Positions 33,091 to 43,837 are shown, counted from the stretch's first letter. The stretch is DNA of 64,000 nt from Streptomyces sp. RerS4 (GCF_023515955.1 NZ_CP097322.1:2792001-2856000); one strand, 5' to 3'. The notes: generated by a model not told the origin, from the letters alone. Program-made: numbers and translations.

Positions 33091-33324
33091 TCACATCATG
33101 TCTTCGATGTCGGCGGCGATGGGGTCGGCGTCGGTGCCGATGACGACCTGGATCGCGGTGCCCATCTTGACGACGCCGTGGGCGCCGGCGGCCTTGAGGG
33201 CGGCCTCGTCGACCTTGCTGGGGTCGACGACCTCGGTGCGCAGGCGGGTGATGCAGCCTTCGACTTCTTCGATGTTCTCGATACCGCCGAGCCCGGCGAC
33301 GATCTTCTCAGCCTTGGTGGCCAT
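33091..33324 (-). CDS. nagF: PTS glucose/GlcNAc-type EIIB component
   Basis: 77 residues from ATG 33324. AEKIVAGLGGIENIEEVEGC then ITRLRTEV is the EIIB signature, with Cys24 as the phosphate carrier. The protein receives phosphate from EIIA and passes it to the sugar held by an EIIC. It is a free-standing EIIB, so it should serve both EIIC proteins encoded divergently at 33549 and 35175. A dre site lies 159 bases upstream, shared with nagE1. The symbol follows the S. coelicolor GlcNAc system, by synteny from memory. Confidence 0.9.
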   Translation of the reverse strand: MATKAEKIVAGLGGIENIEEVEGCITRLRTEVVDPSKVDEAALKAAGAHGVVKMGTAIQVVIGTDADPIAADIEDMM

Positions 33325-33482
33325 GTGTGTCTCCCTGAGTGATCTGAGTGTTTCGAAGAACGAGTCTCGGCGGCCGTCACCAGCTGCGTCCGCTTTGTCA
33401 CGGTAGCTCACGGTTGGCCTACCCACGCGAGCGCAGGCCCGTTTTCTGCCGAATGATGATGATCAGCAACAGCCTGCCCATA

Positions 33483-33498
33483 ACTGGTCTACACCAGT
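33483..33498. promoter_or_regulatory. DasR operator (dre) between nagF and nagE1
   Basis: ACTGGTCTACACCAGT, one base off a perfect palindrome and close to the dre consensus ACTGGTCTAGACCAGT. It would let the GntR-family repressor DasR block both directions until GlcN-6-P accumulates. Confidence 0.88.
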
Positions 33499-33548
33499 GT
33501 GCCGCAAGTGTTGCCCGTGCCAAAACGGGCCGGTTCAGGGAGGACGCG

Positions 33549-34850
33549 ATGAGCGCCAGCAGCGCGGCGGCGGCGCCGCAACCGCAGTGGTGGAACGGCC
33601 TGTTCCAGGGTCTGCAGAAGATGGGGCGCAGCCTCCAGCTCCCGATCGCCGTCCTGCCCGCCGCCGGCATCCTCAACCGTCTCGGGCAGCCGGACGTGTT
33701 CGGGAAGGACGGCCTGAACTGGACGGCCGTGGCCAAGGTGATGGCCGGGGCGGGTGGGGCCCTGCTCGACGCCGACCTGGGCCTGCCGCTCCTCTTCTGT
33801 GTCGGCGTCGCGATCGGCATGGCCAAGAAGGCGGACGGCTCGACCGCGCTGGCGGCCGTCGCCGGCTTCCTCGTCTACCGGGGCGTGCTGCACGCCTTCC
33901 CCAAGGACTGCCCGCCCGGGACCACGGACATCGGCGGCGGTTGTCTGACGCCGACGGACACCTTCGCCGGGTACACCTACCAGAACCCGGGGGTCTTCGG
34001 CGGCATCGTGATGGGGTTGCTCTCCGCGTGGTTCTGGCAGCGCTACCACCGGGTGAAGCTGGTCGACTGGCTCGGCTTCTTCAACGGCCGCCGACTCGTC
34101 CCGATCATCATGTCGTTCGTCGCGATCGCGTTCGCCGCGCTGTGTCTGTGGATCTGGCCGCCGGTCGGCGGTGCGCTGGAGAGCTTCTCGGACTGGCTGG
34201 TGGGTCTGGGCGCGTGGGGCGCCGGCATCTTCGGCGTGGCGAACCGGGCGCTGCTGGTGATCGGGTTGCACCAGTTCCTGAACGTGCCGGTGTGGTTCCA
34301 GTTCGGCAGCTACACCAAGCCGGACGGGCAGACGGTGCACGGTGACATCAACATGTTCCTGGCGGGCGACCCGGACGCGGGTCTGTTCCTGTCCGGGTTC
34401 TTCCCGATCATGATGTTCGCGCTCCCGGCGGCGGCGCTGGCCATCACGCACTGCGCGAAGCCGCAGCGGCGCAAGGAGGTCGGCGGTCTGATGCTGTCGG
34501 TCGCCCTGACGTCGTTCGTCACGGGGATCACGGAGCCGTTGGAATACTCGTTCCTCTTCGTGGCGCCGGCGCTGTACGCGGTCCACGCGGTGTTGACGGG
34601 TGTGTCGATGGCGGTGACGTGGGCGCTGGGCGTCCACGACGGCTTCAGCTTCTCGGCGGGCCTGATCGACTACGTCATCAACTGGGGGCTGGCGACGAAG
34701 CCGGGGCTGATCGTCCCGATCGGCGTGGGCTTCGGACTCGTCTACTACGTGGTGTTCCGCTTCGCGATCACGAAGTTCGACATCCCGACGCCGGGTCGGG
34801 AGTCGGACGAGGAGATCGAGGCGATGCGGGCGGAGAACACGAAGGCGTAG
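33549..34850 (+). CDS. nagE1: PTS GlcNAc EIIC permease
   Basis: 433 residues from ATG 33549, with GGGAGGACGCG upstream. The EIIC core has about ten membrane segments, beginning GRSLQLPIAVLPAAGILNRL; GVFGGIVMGLLSAWFWQRYH and the sugar-binding region VTGITEPLEYSFLF (here TSFVTGITEPLEYSFLF) are clear, and the C-terminus is FRFAITKFDIPTPGRESDEE. It lacks fused EIIB and EIIA domains, so it depends on nagF and a general EIIA. It is about 55 percent similar by eye to the nagE2 product. A dre site 51 bases upstream implies DasR control. Confidence 0.9.
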   Translation: MSASSAAAAPQPQWWNGLFQGLQKMGRSLQLPIAVLPAAGILNRLGQPDVFGKDGLNWTAVAKVMAGAGGALLDADLGLPLLFCVGVAIGMAKKADGSTALAAVAGFLVYRGVLHAFPKDCPPGTTDIGGGCLTPTDTFAGYTYQNPGVFGGIVMGLLSAWFWQRYHRVKLVDWLGFFNGRRLVPIIMSFVAIAFAALCLWIWPPVGGALESFSDWLVGLGAWGAGIFGVANRALLVIGLHQFLNVPVWFQFGSYTKPDGQTVHGDINMFLAGDPDAGLFLSGFFPIMMFALPAAALAITHCAKPQRRKEVGGLMLSVALTSFVTGITEPLEYSFLFVAPALYAVHAVLTGVSMAVTWALGVHDGFSFSAGLIDYVINWGLATKPGLIVPIGVGFGLVYYVVFRFAITKFDIPTPGRESDEEIEAMRAENTKA

Positions 34851-34906
34851 CCAAGCCGTTATGCGGGCGCGCAGGGCGTCCGCTTTCGGGTCCTTCGACC
34901 CGCTCG

Positions 34907-34940
34907 GCAGGCCCTCGGATACCGGGATCCGGGGGCCTGC
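34907..34940 (+). terminator. Hairpin after nagE1
   Basis: GCAGGCCCTCGGAT and ATCCGGGGGCCTGC pair over 14 bases with one T-G pair and a 6-base loop. It lies in the 324-bp nagE1-nagE2 gap, so nagE2 is transcribed separately. Confidence 0.7.
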
Positions 34941-35045
34941 GGCATGTCCGGAAGTCCGCCGGTGGGGTTGTGCGGGGGGCGGGCGCGCCGGCGCCGCCGG
35001 CTGCCGGAAATTGAAGGTTCCTTATCTAACCCCGACCGTGCTACA

Positions 35046-35078
35046 ACTGGTCTACACCACGCATTGGTGTAGACCACG
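35046..35078. promoter_or_regulatory. Pair of DasR operators (dre) before nagE2
   Basis: Cores TGGTCTACACCA (35048-35059) and TGGTGTAGACCA (35065-35076) are exact reverse complements of each other, 17 bases centre to centre. That is close to 1.6 helical turns, so the two dimers would sit on different faces. They end 96 bases before the nagE2 ATG. Confidence 0.88.
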
Positions 35079-35174
35079 CGGGCCTATTTCGCGCTCCCGT
35101 GTACCCCCTTTCGAAGACGTCGCCTCCCCCTTCCTTGTGTCTCTGGGCGGCGCCTTGCCCCATGGAGGAACCAG

Positions 35175-36443
<1,269 letters not shown>

Positions 36444-36457
36444 CCTCCCCGCTCCAG

Positions 36458-36506
36458 ACGACGAAGCCCCCGCTCTCCCTCTCCGGGAGGGCGGGGGCTT
36501 CGTCGT
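36458..36506. terminator. Bidirectional terminator after nagE2
   Basis: ACGACGAAGCCCCCGC and its exact complement, with a short extended inner stem, lie between the convergent nagE2 and MBL genes. Confidence 0.85.
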
Positions 36507-36516
36507 ACGGGAAGGG

Positions 36517-37269
36517 TCAGACCTCGTACACGACGCCCGCGTACGCCAGGTCCACCGGGCCGTCGTAGACCGCGCGGGCGTCGGACAGGTTGCGTTCGGC
36601 GTCCGTCCACGGCGGGATGTGCGTCAGGACGAGCCGTCCGACCCCGCCGCCGCGCGCGTACTCGCCAGCCTCGCGGCCGTTGAGGTGGAGGTCCGGGATG
36701 TCCTCCTTGCCGTGCGTGAAGGACGCCTCGCACAGGAAGAGGTCCACCTCCTGCGCCAGCGCGCCCAGCTCGGGGCACACCCCCGTGTCGCCCGAGTACG
36801 CGAGCGAGCGCCCGCCGTGCTCGACGCGGATGCCGTACGACTCGACGGGGTGGGACACCCTCTCGGTGCGGACCGTGAACGGGCCGATCTCGAAGGTGCC
36901 CGACTTCAGCGTGCGGAACTCGAAGACCTCGCTCATCGACCGCTCGTCGGGAACGTCCTCGTAGGCCGTCGTCAGCCGCTGCTCGGTGCCCTCGGGCCCG
37001 TAGACGGGGATGGTGGGGCAGCGGCCGCCCTCGTGCCGGTAGTAGCGGGCGACGAAGTAGGCGCACATGTCGATGCAGTGATCGGCGTGCAGATGGCTCA
37101 GGAAGATCGCGTCGAGGTCGTAGAGACCGCAGTGGCGTTGGAGGGCGCCGAGGGAGCCGTTGCCCATGTCGAGGAGCAGCCGAAAGCCGTCGGCCTCGAC
37201 GAGATAGCTCGAACATGCCGAATCCGCGGACGGGAACGACCCCGAACAGCCGACGACGGTGAGCTTCAT
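36517..37269 (-). CDS. MBL-fold metallo-hydrolase (RNase Z/phosphodiesterase-like)
   Basis: 250 residues from ATG 37269. The metallo-beta-lactamase signature is AIFLSHLHADHCIDM (HxHxDH); SHPVESYGIRVEHGG, LAYSGDTGVCPEL and LVLTHIPPWTD carry later metal-binding His and Asp residues. The N-terminus KLTVVGCSGSFPSADSACSS is like the beta-lactamase-fold cAMP phosphodiesterase/RNase Z group. It probably hydrolyses a phosphodiester or cyclic nucleotide, and the substrate is not readable. The gene starts 212 bases from the divergent PemK-like gene. Confidence 0.87.
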   Translation of the reverse strand: MKLTVVGCSGSFPSADSACSSYLVEADGFRLLLDMGNGSLGALQRHCGLYDLDAIFLSHLHADHCIDMCAYFVARYYRHEGGRCPTIPVYGPEGTEQRLTTAYEDVPDERSMSEVFEFRTLKSGTFEIGPFTVRTERVSHPVESYGIRVEHGGRSLAYSGDTGVCPELGALAQEVDLFLCEASFTHGKEDIPDLHLNGREAGEYARGGGVGRLVLTHIPPWTDAERNLSDARAVYDGPVDLAYAGVVYEV

Positions 37270-37445
37270 GGAGCGTGAACCTCCGTGGACGGTCCGTGGA
37301 CGGAATGCGGGCCGTGCGTGGGTCGAGCGTAAGGCGCGAAACCTCCGGTCGCTCCTCCGCGGCGGGCCGTTGTGGGGGGAATCACCTGTGGTGTCACCCA
37401 GGGGAGCGACGACGGGCACGGGCGTCGCGGTGCCGGGGCGGGTGG

Positions 37446-37481
37446 CGCGACTACCGTCGGTATCGCGACTACCGTCGGTAT
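37446..37481 (+). repeat. Perfect tandem 18-bp repeat abutting the PemK-like start
   Basis: CGCGACTACCGTCGGTAT occurs twice, head to tail, and ends one base before ATG 37482. No ribosome site separates it from the start. It could be a tandem operator, or part of a longer reading frame encoding RDYRRY twice. Confidence 0.75.
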
Positions 37482-37904
37482 ATGGACACGTCCTGGTGGC
37501 CCGCCGTGCTGGCGGCGGTCGCCGTGGTCGTGGTGGTGCTGCTCCCCCGGCGGGTGTGGCGCGTGCCGCGCACGCCCCCGGCGCCCCACGACCCCGGGCC
37601 GCCGCCGCGCGTACGGCCCGGTGAACTGTGGCGTCTGAACGACGGCCGGCGCTGCCTGGTGCTCGCCGTACGGGCCCACCCCGGCCGGGCGCGGATCGCC
37701 CCGATCACCGGGAAGTACGACGACCGGCGGCCCGGGGTGATCCCGCTGCCCCCCGGCGCCGGCTACGGGTCCCTCGGGCGCGGGGGTTTCCTGGAGGCGG
37801 ACCGGGCCGGGGAGGTGTCGCTGTGGGAGTTCCACTCCCGGGTGGGGACGCTGGACCCGACGGTGTGGGACGAGGTCAAGGGACTGGGAGGCGGAGCTCG
37901 ATGA
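37482..37904 (+). CDS. Membrane-anchored PemK/MazF-like protein
   Basis: 140 residues from ATG 37482. An N-terminal helix (WWPAVLAAVAVVVVVLLP) and Pro/Arg-rich linker precede a PemK/MazF-type barrel: RPGELWRLNDGRRCLVLAVR, ARIAPITGKYDDRRPGVIPL, then GFLEADRAGEVSLWEFHSRV and GTLDPTVWDEVKGL. MazF toxins cut RNA, but membrane anchoring and the missing adjacent antitoxin argue against a simple toxin. The stop overlaps the DUF488 start (ATGA), so the two are translationally coupled. The start is uncertain because no ribosome site is present and the 18-bp repeat sits directly upstream. Confidence 0.7.
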   Translation: MDTSWWPAVLAAVAVVVVVLLPRRVWRVPRTPPAPHDPGPPPRVRPGELWRLNDGRRCLVLAVRAHPGRARIAPITGKYDDRRPGVIPLPPGAGYGSLGRGGFLEADRAGEVSLWEFHSRVGTLDPTVWDEVKGLGGGAR

Positions 37905-38275
37905 TCCGGATGCGGCGGGTCTACGATCCCCCCGAGCCGGGGGCGGACGGTGTGCGCGTGCTCGTGGACCGGCTGTGGCCGCGCGGGCTGTCGAAGGACG
38001 CGGCGCGCGTGGACGCGTGGCCGAAGGCGGTGACCCCGTCGGCGGAGCTGCGCCGGTGGTACCACTCGGGGGCCGGGTCGTGGGAGGAGTTCCGGGCGCG
38101 GTACGAGGCGGAACTGGCGGCCGGCGGCGCGCAGGCCCGGGCGGAGTTGGAGCGGCTGCGGGGGCTGGCGGCCGAGGGTCCGGTGACCCTCCTGTCGGCG
38201 GTCAAGGACCCGGAGCGCAGCCACGTGTCGGTGCTGGCGGAGGTGTTGGCGGAGGTGTTGGCGGAGGAGGGGTGA
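37901..38275 (+). CDS. DUF488 family protein
   Basis: 124 residues from ATG 37901, sharing ATGA with the PemK-like gene. VYDPPEPGADGVRVLVDRLW then PRGLSKDAARVDAWPKAVTP is the DUF488 core, followed by ELRRWYHSGAGSWEEFRARY and a C-terminal VTLLSAVKDPERSH. The family is widespread and uncharacterised. The last residues, VLAEVLAEVLAEE, are encoded by a 15-base unit repeated nearly three times, a slippage-prone end. A perfect 38-bp palindrome follows the stop. Confidence 0.85.
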   Translation: MIRMRRVYDPPEPGADGVRVLVDRLWPRGLSKDAARVDAWPKAVTPSAELRRWYHSGAGSWEEFRARYEAELAAGGAQARAELERLRGLAAEGPVTLLSAVKDPERSHVSVLAEVLAEVLAEEG

Positions 38276-38281
38276 ACGGCT

Positions 38282-38319
38282 CGCGCCCCCACCGCGTCAC
38301 GTGACGCGGTGGGGGCGCG
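38282..38319. terminator. Perfect 38-bp palindrome between convergent genes
   Basis: CGCGCCCCCACCGCGTCAC and its exact complement meet with no loop. It lies six bases past the DUF488 stop and ~50 bases from the DUF7144 stop. A 14-base unit GGGGTCTTGGGTCC follows twice in tandem (38331-38358). Confidence 0.8.
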
Positions 38320-38368
38320 GTGCGCGGCCCGGGGTCTTGGGTCCGGGGTCTTGGGTCCGGGGCCGGCG

Positions 38369-38818
38369 TCAGATGCGGGCGGCCGGTCTGTCCGTGCACA
38401 GGGCCCAGATGACGAACACCCCGATCGCGATCGAGATGAGCGCCCACAGGGGCTGGTAGGGCAGCCACAGGAAGTGGATCAGCACCGTCACGGCGGCCAG
38501 GACGACACCGGCGATCCGGCCCCACTGGGCGCCCTTGAGGATCCCGACGCCGACGACGAAGACGATGACGCCGAGGACGAGGTGGATCCAGCCCCACGAG
38601 GTGAGGTTGAACTTGAAGGTGTAGTCACCCACCGGCAGGTAGACGTCGTCCTTGGCGAGGGCCGCGATGCCCTCGAAGACGCTGAACACGCCGTTGACGG
38701 CCATCAGGACACCGGCGAACGTGGCACCGCCGACGGCCCACGCGTTGGGGGTGGCGGGGCCCCGTCCGCCGGCGCCGGCCGACGCCGAGGGGGGAGTGCT
38801 GCCCGGGGTGGTGGTCAT
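38369..38818 (-). CDS. DUF7144-type four-helix membrane protein
   Basis: 149 residues. A Ser/Ala/Gly-rich lead of ~25 residues is followed by four membrane segments: NAWAVGGATFAGVLMAVNGV, WGWIHLVLGVIVFVVGVGIL, GRIAGVVLAAVTVLIHFLWL and PLWALISIAIGVFVIWAL. Between the first and second is a polar loop (AKDDVYLPVGDYTFKFNLTS) likely outside the cell. This arrangement is common in actinobacterial membrane proteins of unknown role. It ends facing the DUF488 gene and stands alone. Confidence 0.8.
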   Translation of the reverse strand: MTTTPGSTPPSASAGAGGRGPATPNAWAVGGATFAGVLMAVNGVFSVFEGIAALAKDDVYLPVGDYTFKFNLTSWGWIHLVLGVIVFVVGVGILKGAQWGRIAGVVLAAVTVLIHFLWLPYQPLWALISIAIGVFVIWALCTDRPAARI

Positions 38819-39016
38819 GTCGCCACCTTCCTGCTACGGGGAACCGGTCGCTCCGAGCCTGCGCGCGGCCGGCCGGACGAGCGACCCGACGGGTCCGAAC
38901 GGGTGAACCGGGCCGGGGTGGGCTCTACCGCGAAACGCCGCCGGGCCCGCGCGTGGCGGGCCCGGCGGCGTACCGGAGCGTGCGATCCGTGCGGATCCGT
39001 CCGATCCGTGCGGGCC

Positions 39017-40327
<1,311 letters not shown>

Positions 40328-40435
40328 TCAGGCGGCAGGACAGATGGCGCTGGCGAGGCGGCACAGGTCGACGTGCAGCCGCGCCACGAGCAGCAGCCTG
40401 CCGGGCGTCTCGATGCTCACGTCGTGGGAAACCAT
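40328..40435 (-). CDS. Cysteine-codon leader peptide (attenuator) upstream of cysO
   Basis: 35 residues: MVSHDVSIETPGRLLLV then ARLHVDLCRLASAICPAA, from ATG 40435. The two Cys codons near the end, the RLHVDLCRLASAIC-type tail and the position 82 bases before cysO match the small leader peptides seen before actinobacterial sulfur genes. Ribosome stalling at the Cys codons when cysteine is short would change the folding of the RNA that follows; a GCCCC/GGGGC hairpin can form just after the stop. It is too short to be a catalytic protein. Attenuation is inferred, not shown. Confidence 0.7.
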   Translation of the reverse strand: MVSHDVSIETPGRLLLVARLHVDLCRLASAICPAA

Positions 40436-40512
40436 GCGGTCATGTTAACGATTCCCCATCCCCCGTTTGGAGTGTGATCCCGCATCGTGGACGGTCGCTG
40501 CTCACATACCGG

Positions 40513-40935
40513 TCAGTAGGACTCGACGACCTGCACTTCTTCCTCGGTGACCACGCCGTCGACGATCCGGTACGAGCGGAACTGGAACTCCCCGAGCCCG
40601 TCCTTGTCGGCCGTGGAGACGAGCACGTAGTGCGCGCCGGGCTCGTTCGCGTACGTGAGGTCGGTGCGCGAGGGGTAGGCCTCGGTGGCGGTGTGCGAGT
40701 GGTAGATGATCACGGGCTCCTCGTCGCGGTCGTCCATCTCGCGGTAGAGCTTCAGCAGATCCTTCGAGTCGAACTCGTAGAACGTGGGCGAGCGGGCGGC
40801 GTTGAGCATCGGGATGAACCGCTCGGGCCGGCCGGTGCCCGCCGGGCCGGCCACGACGCCGCACGCCTCGTCGGGGTGGTCCTGGCGCGCGTGTTCGACG
40901 ATCCGGTCGTACAGGTCCTGGGTGAGGGTCAGCAT
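40513..40935 (-). CDS. mec: Mec-type JAMM/M67 metalloprotease (CysO processing)
   Basis: 140 residues from ATG 40935. The zinc motif is YHSHTATEAYPSRTD (HxH then SxxD), with the catalytic Glu in HPDEACGVVAG. FEFDSKDLLKLYREMDD-like helices and the C-terminal RIVDGVVTEEEVQVV complete a compact JAMM domain. In the mycobacterial pathway the equivalent enzyme releases cysteine from CysO-Cys. Here it may also remove the Ser-Lys tail from CysO. It is upstream of the leader peptide on the same strand (77 bases), so one transcript may cover mec-leader-cysO-cysM. Confidence 0.88.
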   Translation of the reverse strand: MLTLTQDLYDRIVEHARQDHPDEACGVVAGPAGTGRPERFIPMLNAARSPTFYEFDSKDLLKLYREMDDRDEEPVIIYHSHTATEAYPSRTDLTYANEPGAHYVLVSTADKDGLGEFQFRSYRIVDGVVTEEEVQVVESY

Positions 40936-40955
40936 GAGCGACAGGATAAGCAGAC

Positions 40956-40992
40956 GGGCCCCCTCGTACCGAGGAGTGGTACGAGGGGGCCC
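40956..40992 (-). terminator. Hairpin between the permease gene and mec
   Basis: GGGCCCCCTCGTACC and GGTACGAGGGGGCCC form a perfect 15-bp stem with a 7-base loop, 80 bases past the permease stop. Confidence 0.85.
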
Positions 40993-41071
40993 GCATGGTG
41001 GACACGAGGTCCGAAAGAGCGTGGTTCCCGGCCGTGGCAGGCGGCCGGGACTCACGGTTCTCGGGGTGCGG

Positions 41072-42565
41072 CTACGAGGCCTTGCCGGCGTCCTGACCCT
41101 GCGGGGTCTGCGCGACGGCGCTGCGGTCGACCTTGTTGAAGGCCGCGCCGGAGGGGTTGCGGGACTTCAGGACCAGGTAGGACACGCCGAGGATCAGACC
41201 CCACAGCGGGGCGCAGTACAGCGAGACGCGGGAGTCCTGGTCGACGCCCATCATGACGATGACCATGCCGATGAAGAGCAGGGCGAACCAGCTGGTCCAG
41301 GGGGCGCCGGGGGCGCGGAAGGAGGACTGCGGCAGCTCGCCGCGGTCGGCCTTGGCGCGGTAGCGGATCTGGCAGACCAGGATCATGATCCAGGCCCACA
41401 TGCCGGAGATGGTGGCGAAGGAGACGACGTAGTCGAAGGCCTTGCCCGGGGCGACGTAGTTGATCCAGACGCCCACCAGCATCAGCACGGCGGAGAAGGT
41501 GGTGCCGAGGAGCGGGGTGCCGTTCTTCGTGAGCTTGGTGAAGAACCTCGGGCCCTGGCCGTTGAGGGCGAGGTCGCGCAGCATGCGGCCGGTGGAGTAC
41601 ATGCCGGAGTTGCAGGAGGACAGGGCGGCCGTCAGGACGACGAAGTTGACGATGGCGGCGCCGACGCCGAGGCCCATCTTCTCGAAGGCCAGCACGAAGG
41701 GGCTCTCGCCGGCCTTGAAGTTGGACCACGGGATGACCGACATGATCATGATGAGCGCGCCGACGTAGAAGACGGCGATGCGCCACGGCACGGTGTTGAT
41801 GGCCTTGGGCAGGGTCTTCGCCGGGTCCTTGGACTCGCCGGCGGTGACGCCGACCAGCTCGACGGCGAGGAAGGCGAACATGACGATCTGCAGGGTCATC
41901 AGCGTCTCGCCGATGCCGTTGGGGAAGAAGCCGCGGTCGTTCCAGAGGTTGGAGACGGAGGCGGTGGCGGCGGCGTCGGAGAAGCCGATCGTGAGGATGC
42001 CGGCGCAGATCAGGATCATGCCGACGATGGCGGTGACCTTGACCATGGAGAACCAGAACTCCAGCTCGCCGAAGAGCTTCACGGAGATGAGGTTGGCGGC
42101 GTAGAGGATCACGGTGAAGATCAGCGCGTACGCCCATTGCGGGAAGCTGTCGTTCGTCCAGTACGACATGTACTTGGCGGCGGCGGTGACCTCGGTGATG
42201 CCGGTGACCACCCAGAAGAGCCAGTACGTCCAGCCGGTCGCGTACCCCCAGAACGGGCCCAGGAACTCGCGGGCGTAGTCCGAGAAGGAACCCGACACGG
42301 GGCGGTACATGAGCAGCTCGCCCAGGGCCCGCATGATGAAGAAGATGACCAGGCCCGCGATGGCGTAGGCCAGGATGAGGCTCGGTCCGGCCTTCGAGAT
42401 CGCCTTGCCGGCGCCCAGGAAGAGGCCGGTGCCGATGGCTCCGCCGATCGCGATCATCTGGATCTGGCGGGCCCCGAGTGCGCGGTGGTACCCCTCGCCG
42501 TCACCCTCGCCCGGCGTGCCGTCGCCGGGCGTCCTGTCGTGCTGCTCGACCTGCACAGAGGTCAT
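41072..42565 (-). CDS. Amino-acid permease (APC family, AnsP/GabP-like)
   Basis: 497 residues with a polar lead of ~28 residues and twelve membrane helices. RALGARQIQMIAIGGAIGTG then LFLGAGKAISKAGPSL is the amino-acid transporter signature. PVSGSFSDYAREFLGPFWGY, FAFLAVELVGVTAGESKDPA and MYSTGRMLRDLALNGQGP are further hallmarks. The sequence fits asparagine/GABA-type proton symporters; the exact amino acid is not readable. It is monocistronic, with hairpins on both sides. Confidence 0.9.
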   Translation of the reverse strand: MTSVQVEQHDRTPGDGTPGEGDGEGYHRALGARQIQMIAIGGAIGTGLFLGAGKAISKAGPSLILAYAIAGLVIFFIMRALGELLMYRPVSGSFSDYAREFLGPFWGYATGWTYWLFWVVTGITEVTAAAKYMSYWTNDSFPQWAYALIFTVILYAANLISVKLFGELEFWFSMVKVTAIVGMILICAGILTIGFSDAAATASVSNLWNDRGFFPNGIGETLMTLQIVMFAFLAVELVGVTAGESKDPAKTLPKAINTVPWRIAVFYVGALIMIMSVIPWSNFKAGESPFVLAFEKMGLGVGAAIVNFVVLTAALSSCNSGMYSTGRMLRDLALNGQGPRFFTKLTKNGTPLLGTTFSAVLMLVGVWINYVAPGKAFDYVVSFATISGMWAWIMILVCQIRYRAKADRGELPQSSFRAPGAPWTSWFALLFIGMVIVMMGVDQDSRVSLYCAPLWGLILGVSYLVLKSRNPSGAAFNKVDRSAVAQTPQGQDAGKAS

Positions 42566-42873
42566 GTCTTGGTGCGCCTTTCTCCACGCCGACCCGCGCC
42601 TTCACTGGCTGCGGATCGGGTCCTCGATCCCCCCGGATACGGATGGAGTTGCACGCCGGCGGTCTGCCGGTTCAAGCGGGCCGGGGAACAGGGGTGGCGT
42701 CCCCGCGGCGATCGTGAAGGTTTATCACGTGCTTACGGGTGAACGAAGGCCACCAATGCGGCGCAAGGCACCAAAAAATCGGGTGATAAGGCGTGAAAAA
42801 CGATCAGATCACCGCATGGCGGTGATCTGATCGTTATGCGGATTTGAGCGTCCGCTGAGCGAACACTTGAGGG
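42566..42873. other. 308-bp gap: permease leader region and a terminator
   Basis: No gene is seen. It holds the promoter region of the permease and, at 42799-42835, the terminator of the unit upstream. It is relatively AT-rich around 42716-42800 (TTTATCACG, AAAAAATCGGGTGATAAGG), as expected of a promoter. Confidence 0.5.
42799..42835 (-). terminator. Terminator hairpin after the clpS-DUF2017 unit
   Basis: AACGATCAGATCACCGC and its exact complement form a perfect 17-bp stem with loop ATG, 39 bases past the DUF2017 stop. Confidence 0.85.
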
Positions 42874-43479
42874 CTAGAGCGTCTCGATGAGGGTCTCCTG
42901 GAGCCCGCCGAGCCACAGGTACGCCATCACCATCGGCTTGCGCGGATCGTCGTCCGGGAGCCGGAACAGCGCCGAGCTCTCGTCGTCCTCGGTGATCTCC
43001 AGCCGCGCCGCGATGGTCAGGCGCAGGTCGTTGAGGGCGCCGAGCCAGCGCAGCGGCTGCTCACCGGTCAGCTCCAGCACCGCCGCCCCGTCACCGCCCG
43101 GGGTGAGCGCGTCGAGGCTGCGGACGACGGCCAGCGCGTCCTCCCGCTTGCGGGTGCGCAGGTCGTTCTCGGTGAAGCGACGGAACTCCGCCGAGCGGGC
43201 CCGCAGCTCCTCCGGGTCGTCCTCGGTGCCCGCGCCGGGGCCGCCGTAGGCGTCGGGGAACAGCCGGGCCAGCGCCGGGTCGGACGGGGGTTCGGTGGGG
43301 CCGTCGGAGGCGGCGAAGAGCGCGGCCAGCGGGTCGGCGTCCTCCTGCGGCTCGGGCTCCCCGGGGCCGATCAGCTCCAGGAGCTGGACGGCGAGGGAGC
43401 GCAGGATGGAGATCTCGATCTCGTCGAGGGCGACGGCGGCGCCGCCGCCCTTCAGGGGTTCGAACAACACGCCGCCCAT
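42874..43479 (-). CDS. DUF2017 family protein
   Basis: 201 residues from ATG 43479, overlapping the clpS stop by one base (TGATG). VALDEIEISILRSLAVQLLE and LARLFPDAYGG then FRRFTENDLRTRKREDALAV are conserved-type segments, and the C-terminus RKPMVMAYLWLGGLQETLIE is typical. The acidic middle (GPGEPEPQEDADP) is probably disordered. DUF2017 proteins are nearly always encoded after clpS in actinobacteria, so a link to ClpS-dependent proteolysis is likely but unproven. No catalytic motif is seen. Confidence 0.87.
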   Translation of the reverse strand: MGGVLFEPLKGGGAAVALDEIEISILRSLAVQLLELIGPGEPEPQEDADPLAALFAASDGPTEPPSDPALARLFPDAYGGPGAGTEDDPEELRARSAEFRRFTENDLRTRKREDALAVVRSLDALTPGGDGAAVLELTGEQPLRWLGALNDLRLTIAARLEITEDDESSALFRLPDDDPRKPMVMAYLWLGGLQETLIETL

Positions 43480-43793
43480 CAGTTGCGGTCCTGCGAGAGG
43501 GTCGCCCACAGGCCGTAGCCGTGCATCGCCTGCACGTCGCGTTCCATCTCCTCGCGACTGCCGCTGGAGACGACCGCGCGGCCCTTGTGGTGGACGTCGA
43601 GCATCAGACGGGTGGCCTTGTCCTTCGGGTAGCCGAAGTAGGCCTGGAACACGTACGTCACGTAGCTCATGAGGTTGACCGGGTCGTTGTGCACCAGGGT
43701 CACCCACGGGACGTCGGGTTCCGGGACCGCGCGGGTCTCTTCGGCCGATTCGGTGCGTTCGATCTCAATGGGAGCAACACTCACTCGTCCCAT
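43479..43793 (-). CDS. clpS: ATP-dependent Clp protease adaptor ClpS
   Basis: 104 residues from ATG 43793, preferred over GTG 43835 because AGGGTGGCAGC gives a ribosome site. After a Glu-rich lead, [20 protein letters not shown] is the N-degron pocket strand with the key Asn-Asp and Met, and [20 protein letters not shown] then [14 protein letters not shown] complete the fold. ClpS delivers substrates with bulky N-terminal residues to ClpA/ClpC. It starts the clpS-DUF2017 operon and diverges from pncB across a 23-bp palindrome. Confidence 0.95.
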   Translation of the reverse strand: MGRVSVAPIEIERTESAEETRAVPEPDVPWVTLVHNDPVNLMSYVTYVFQAYFGYPKDKATRLMLDVHHKGRAVVSSGSREEMERDVQAMHGYGLWATLSQDRN

Positions 43794-43837
43794 GCTGCCA
43801 CCCTGCGGGGTCGGTCGCACAAACGGGGGCGACACTA

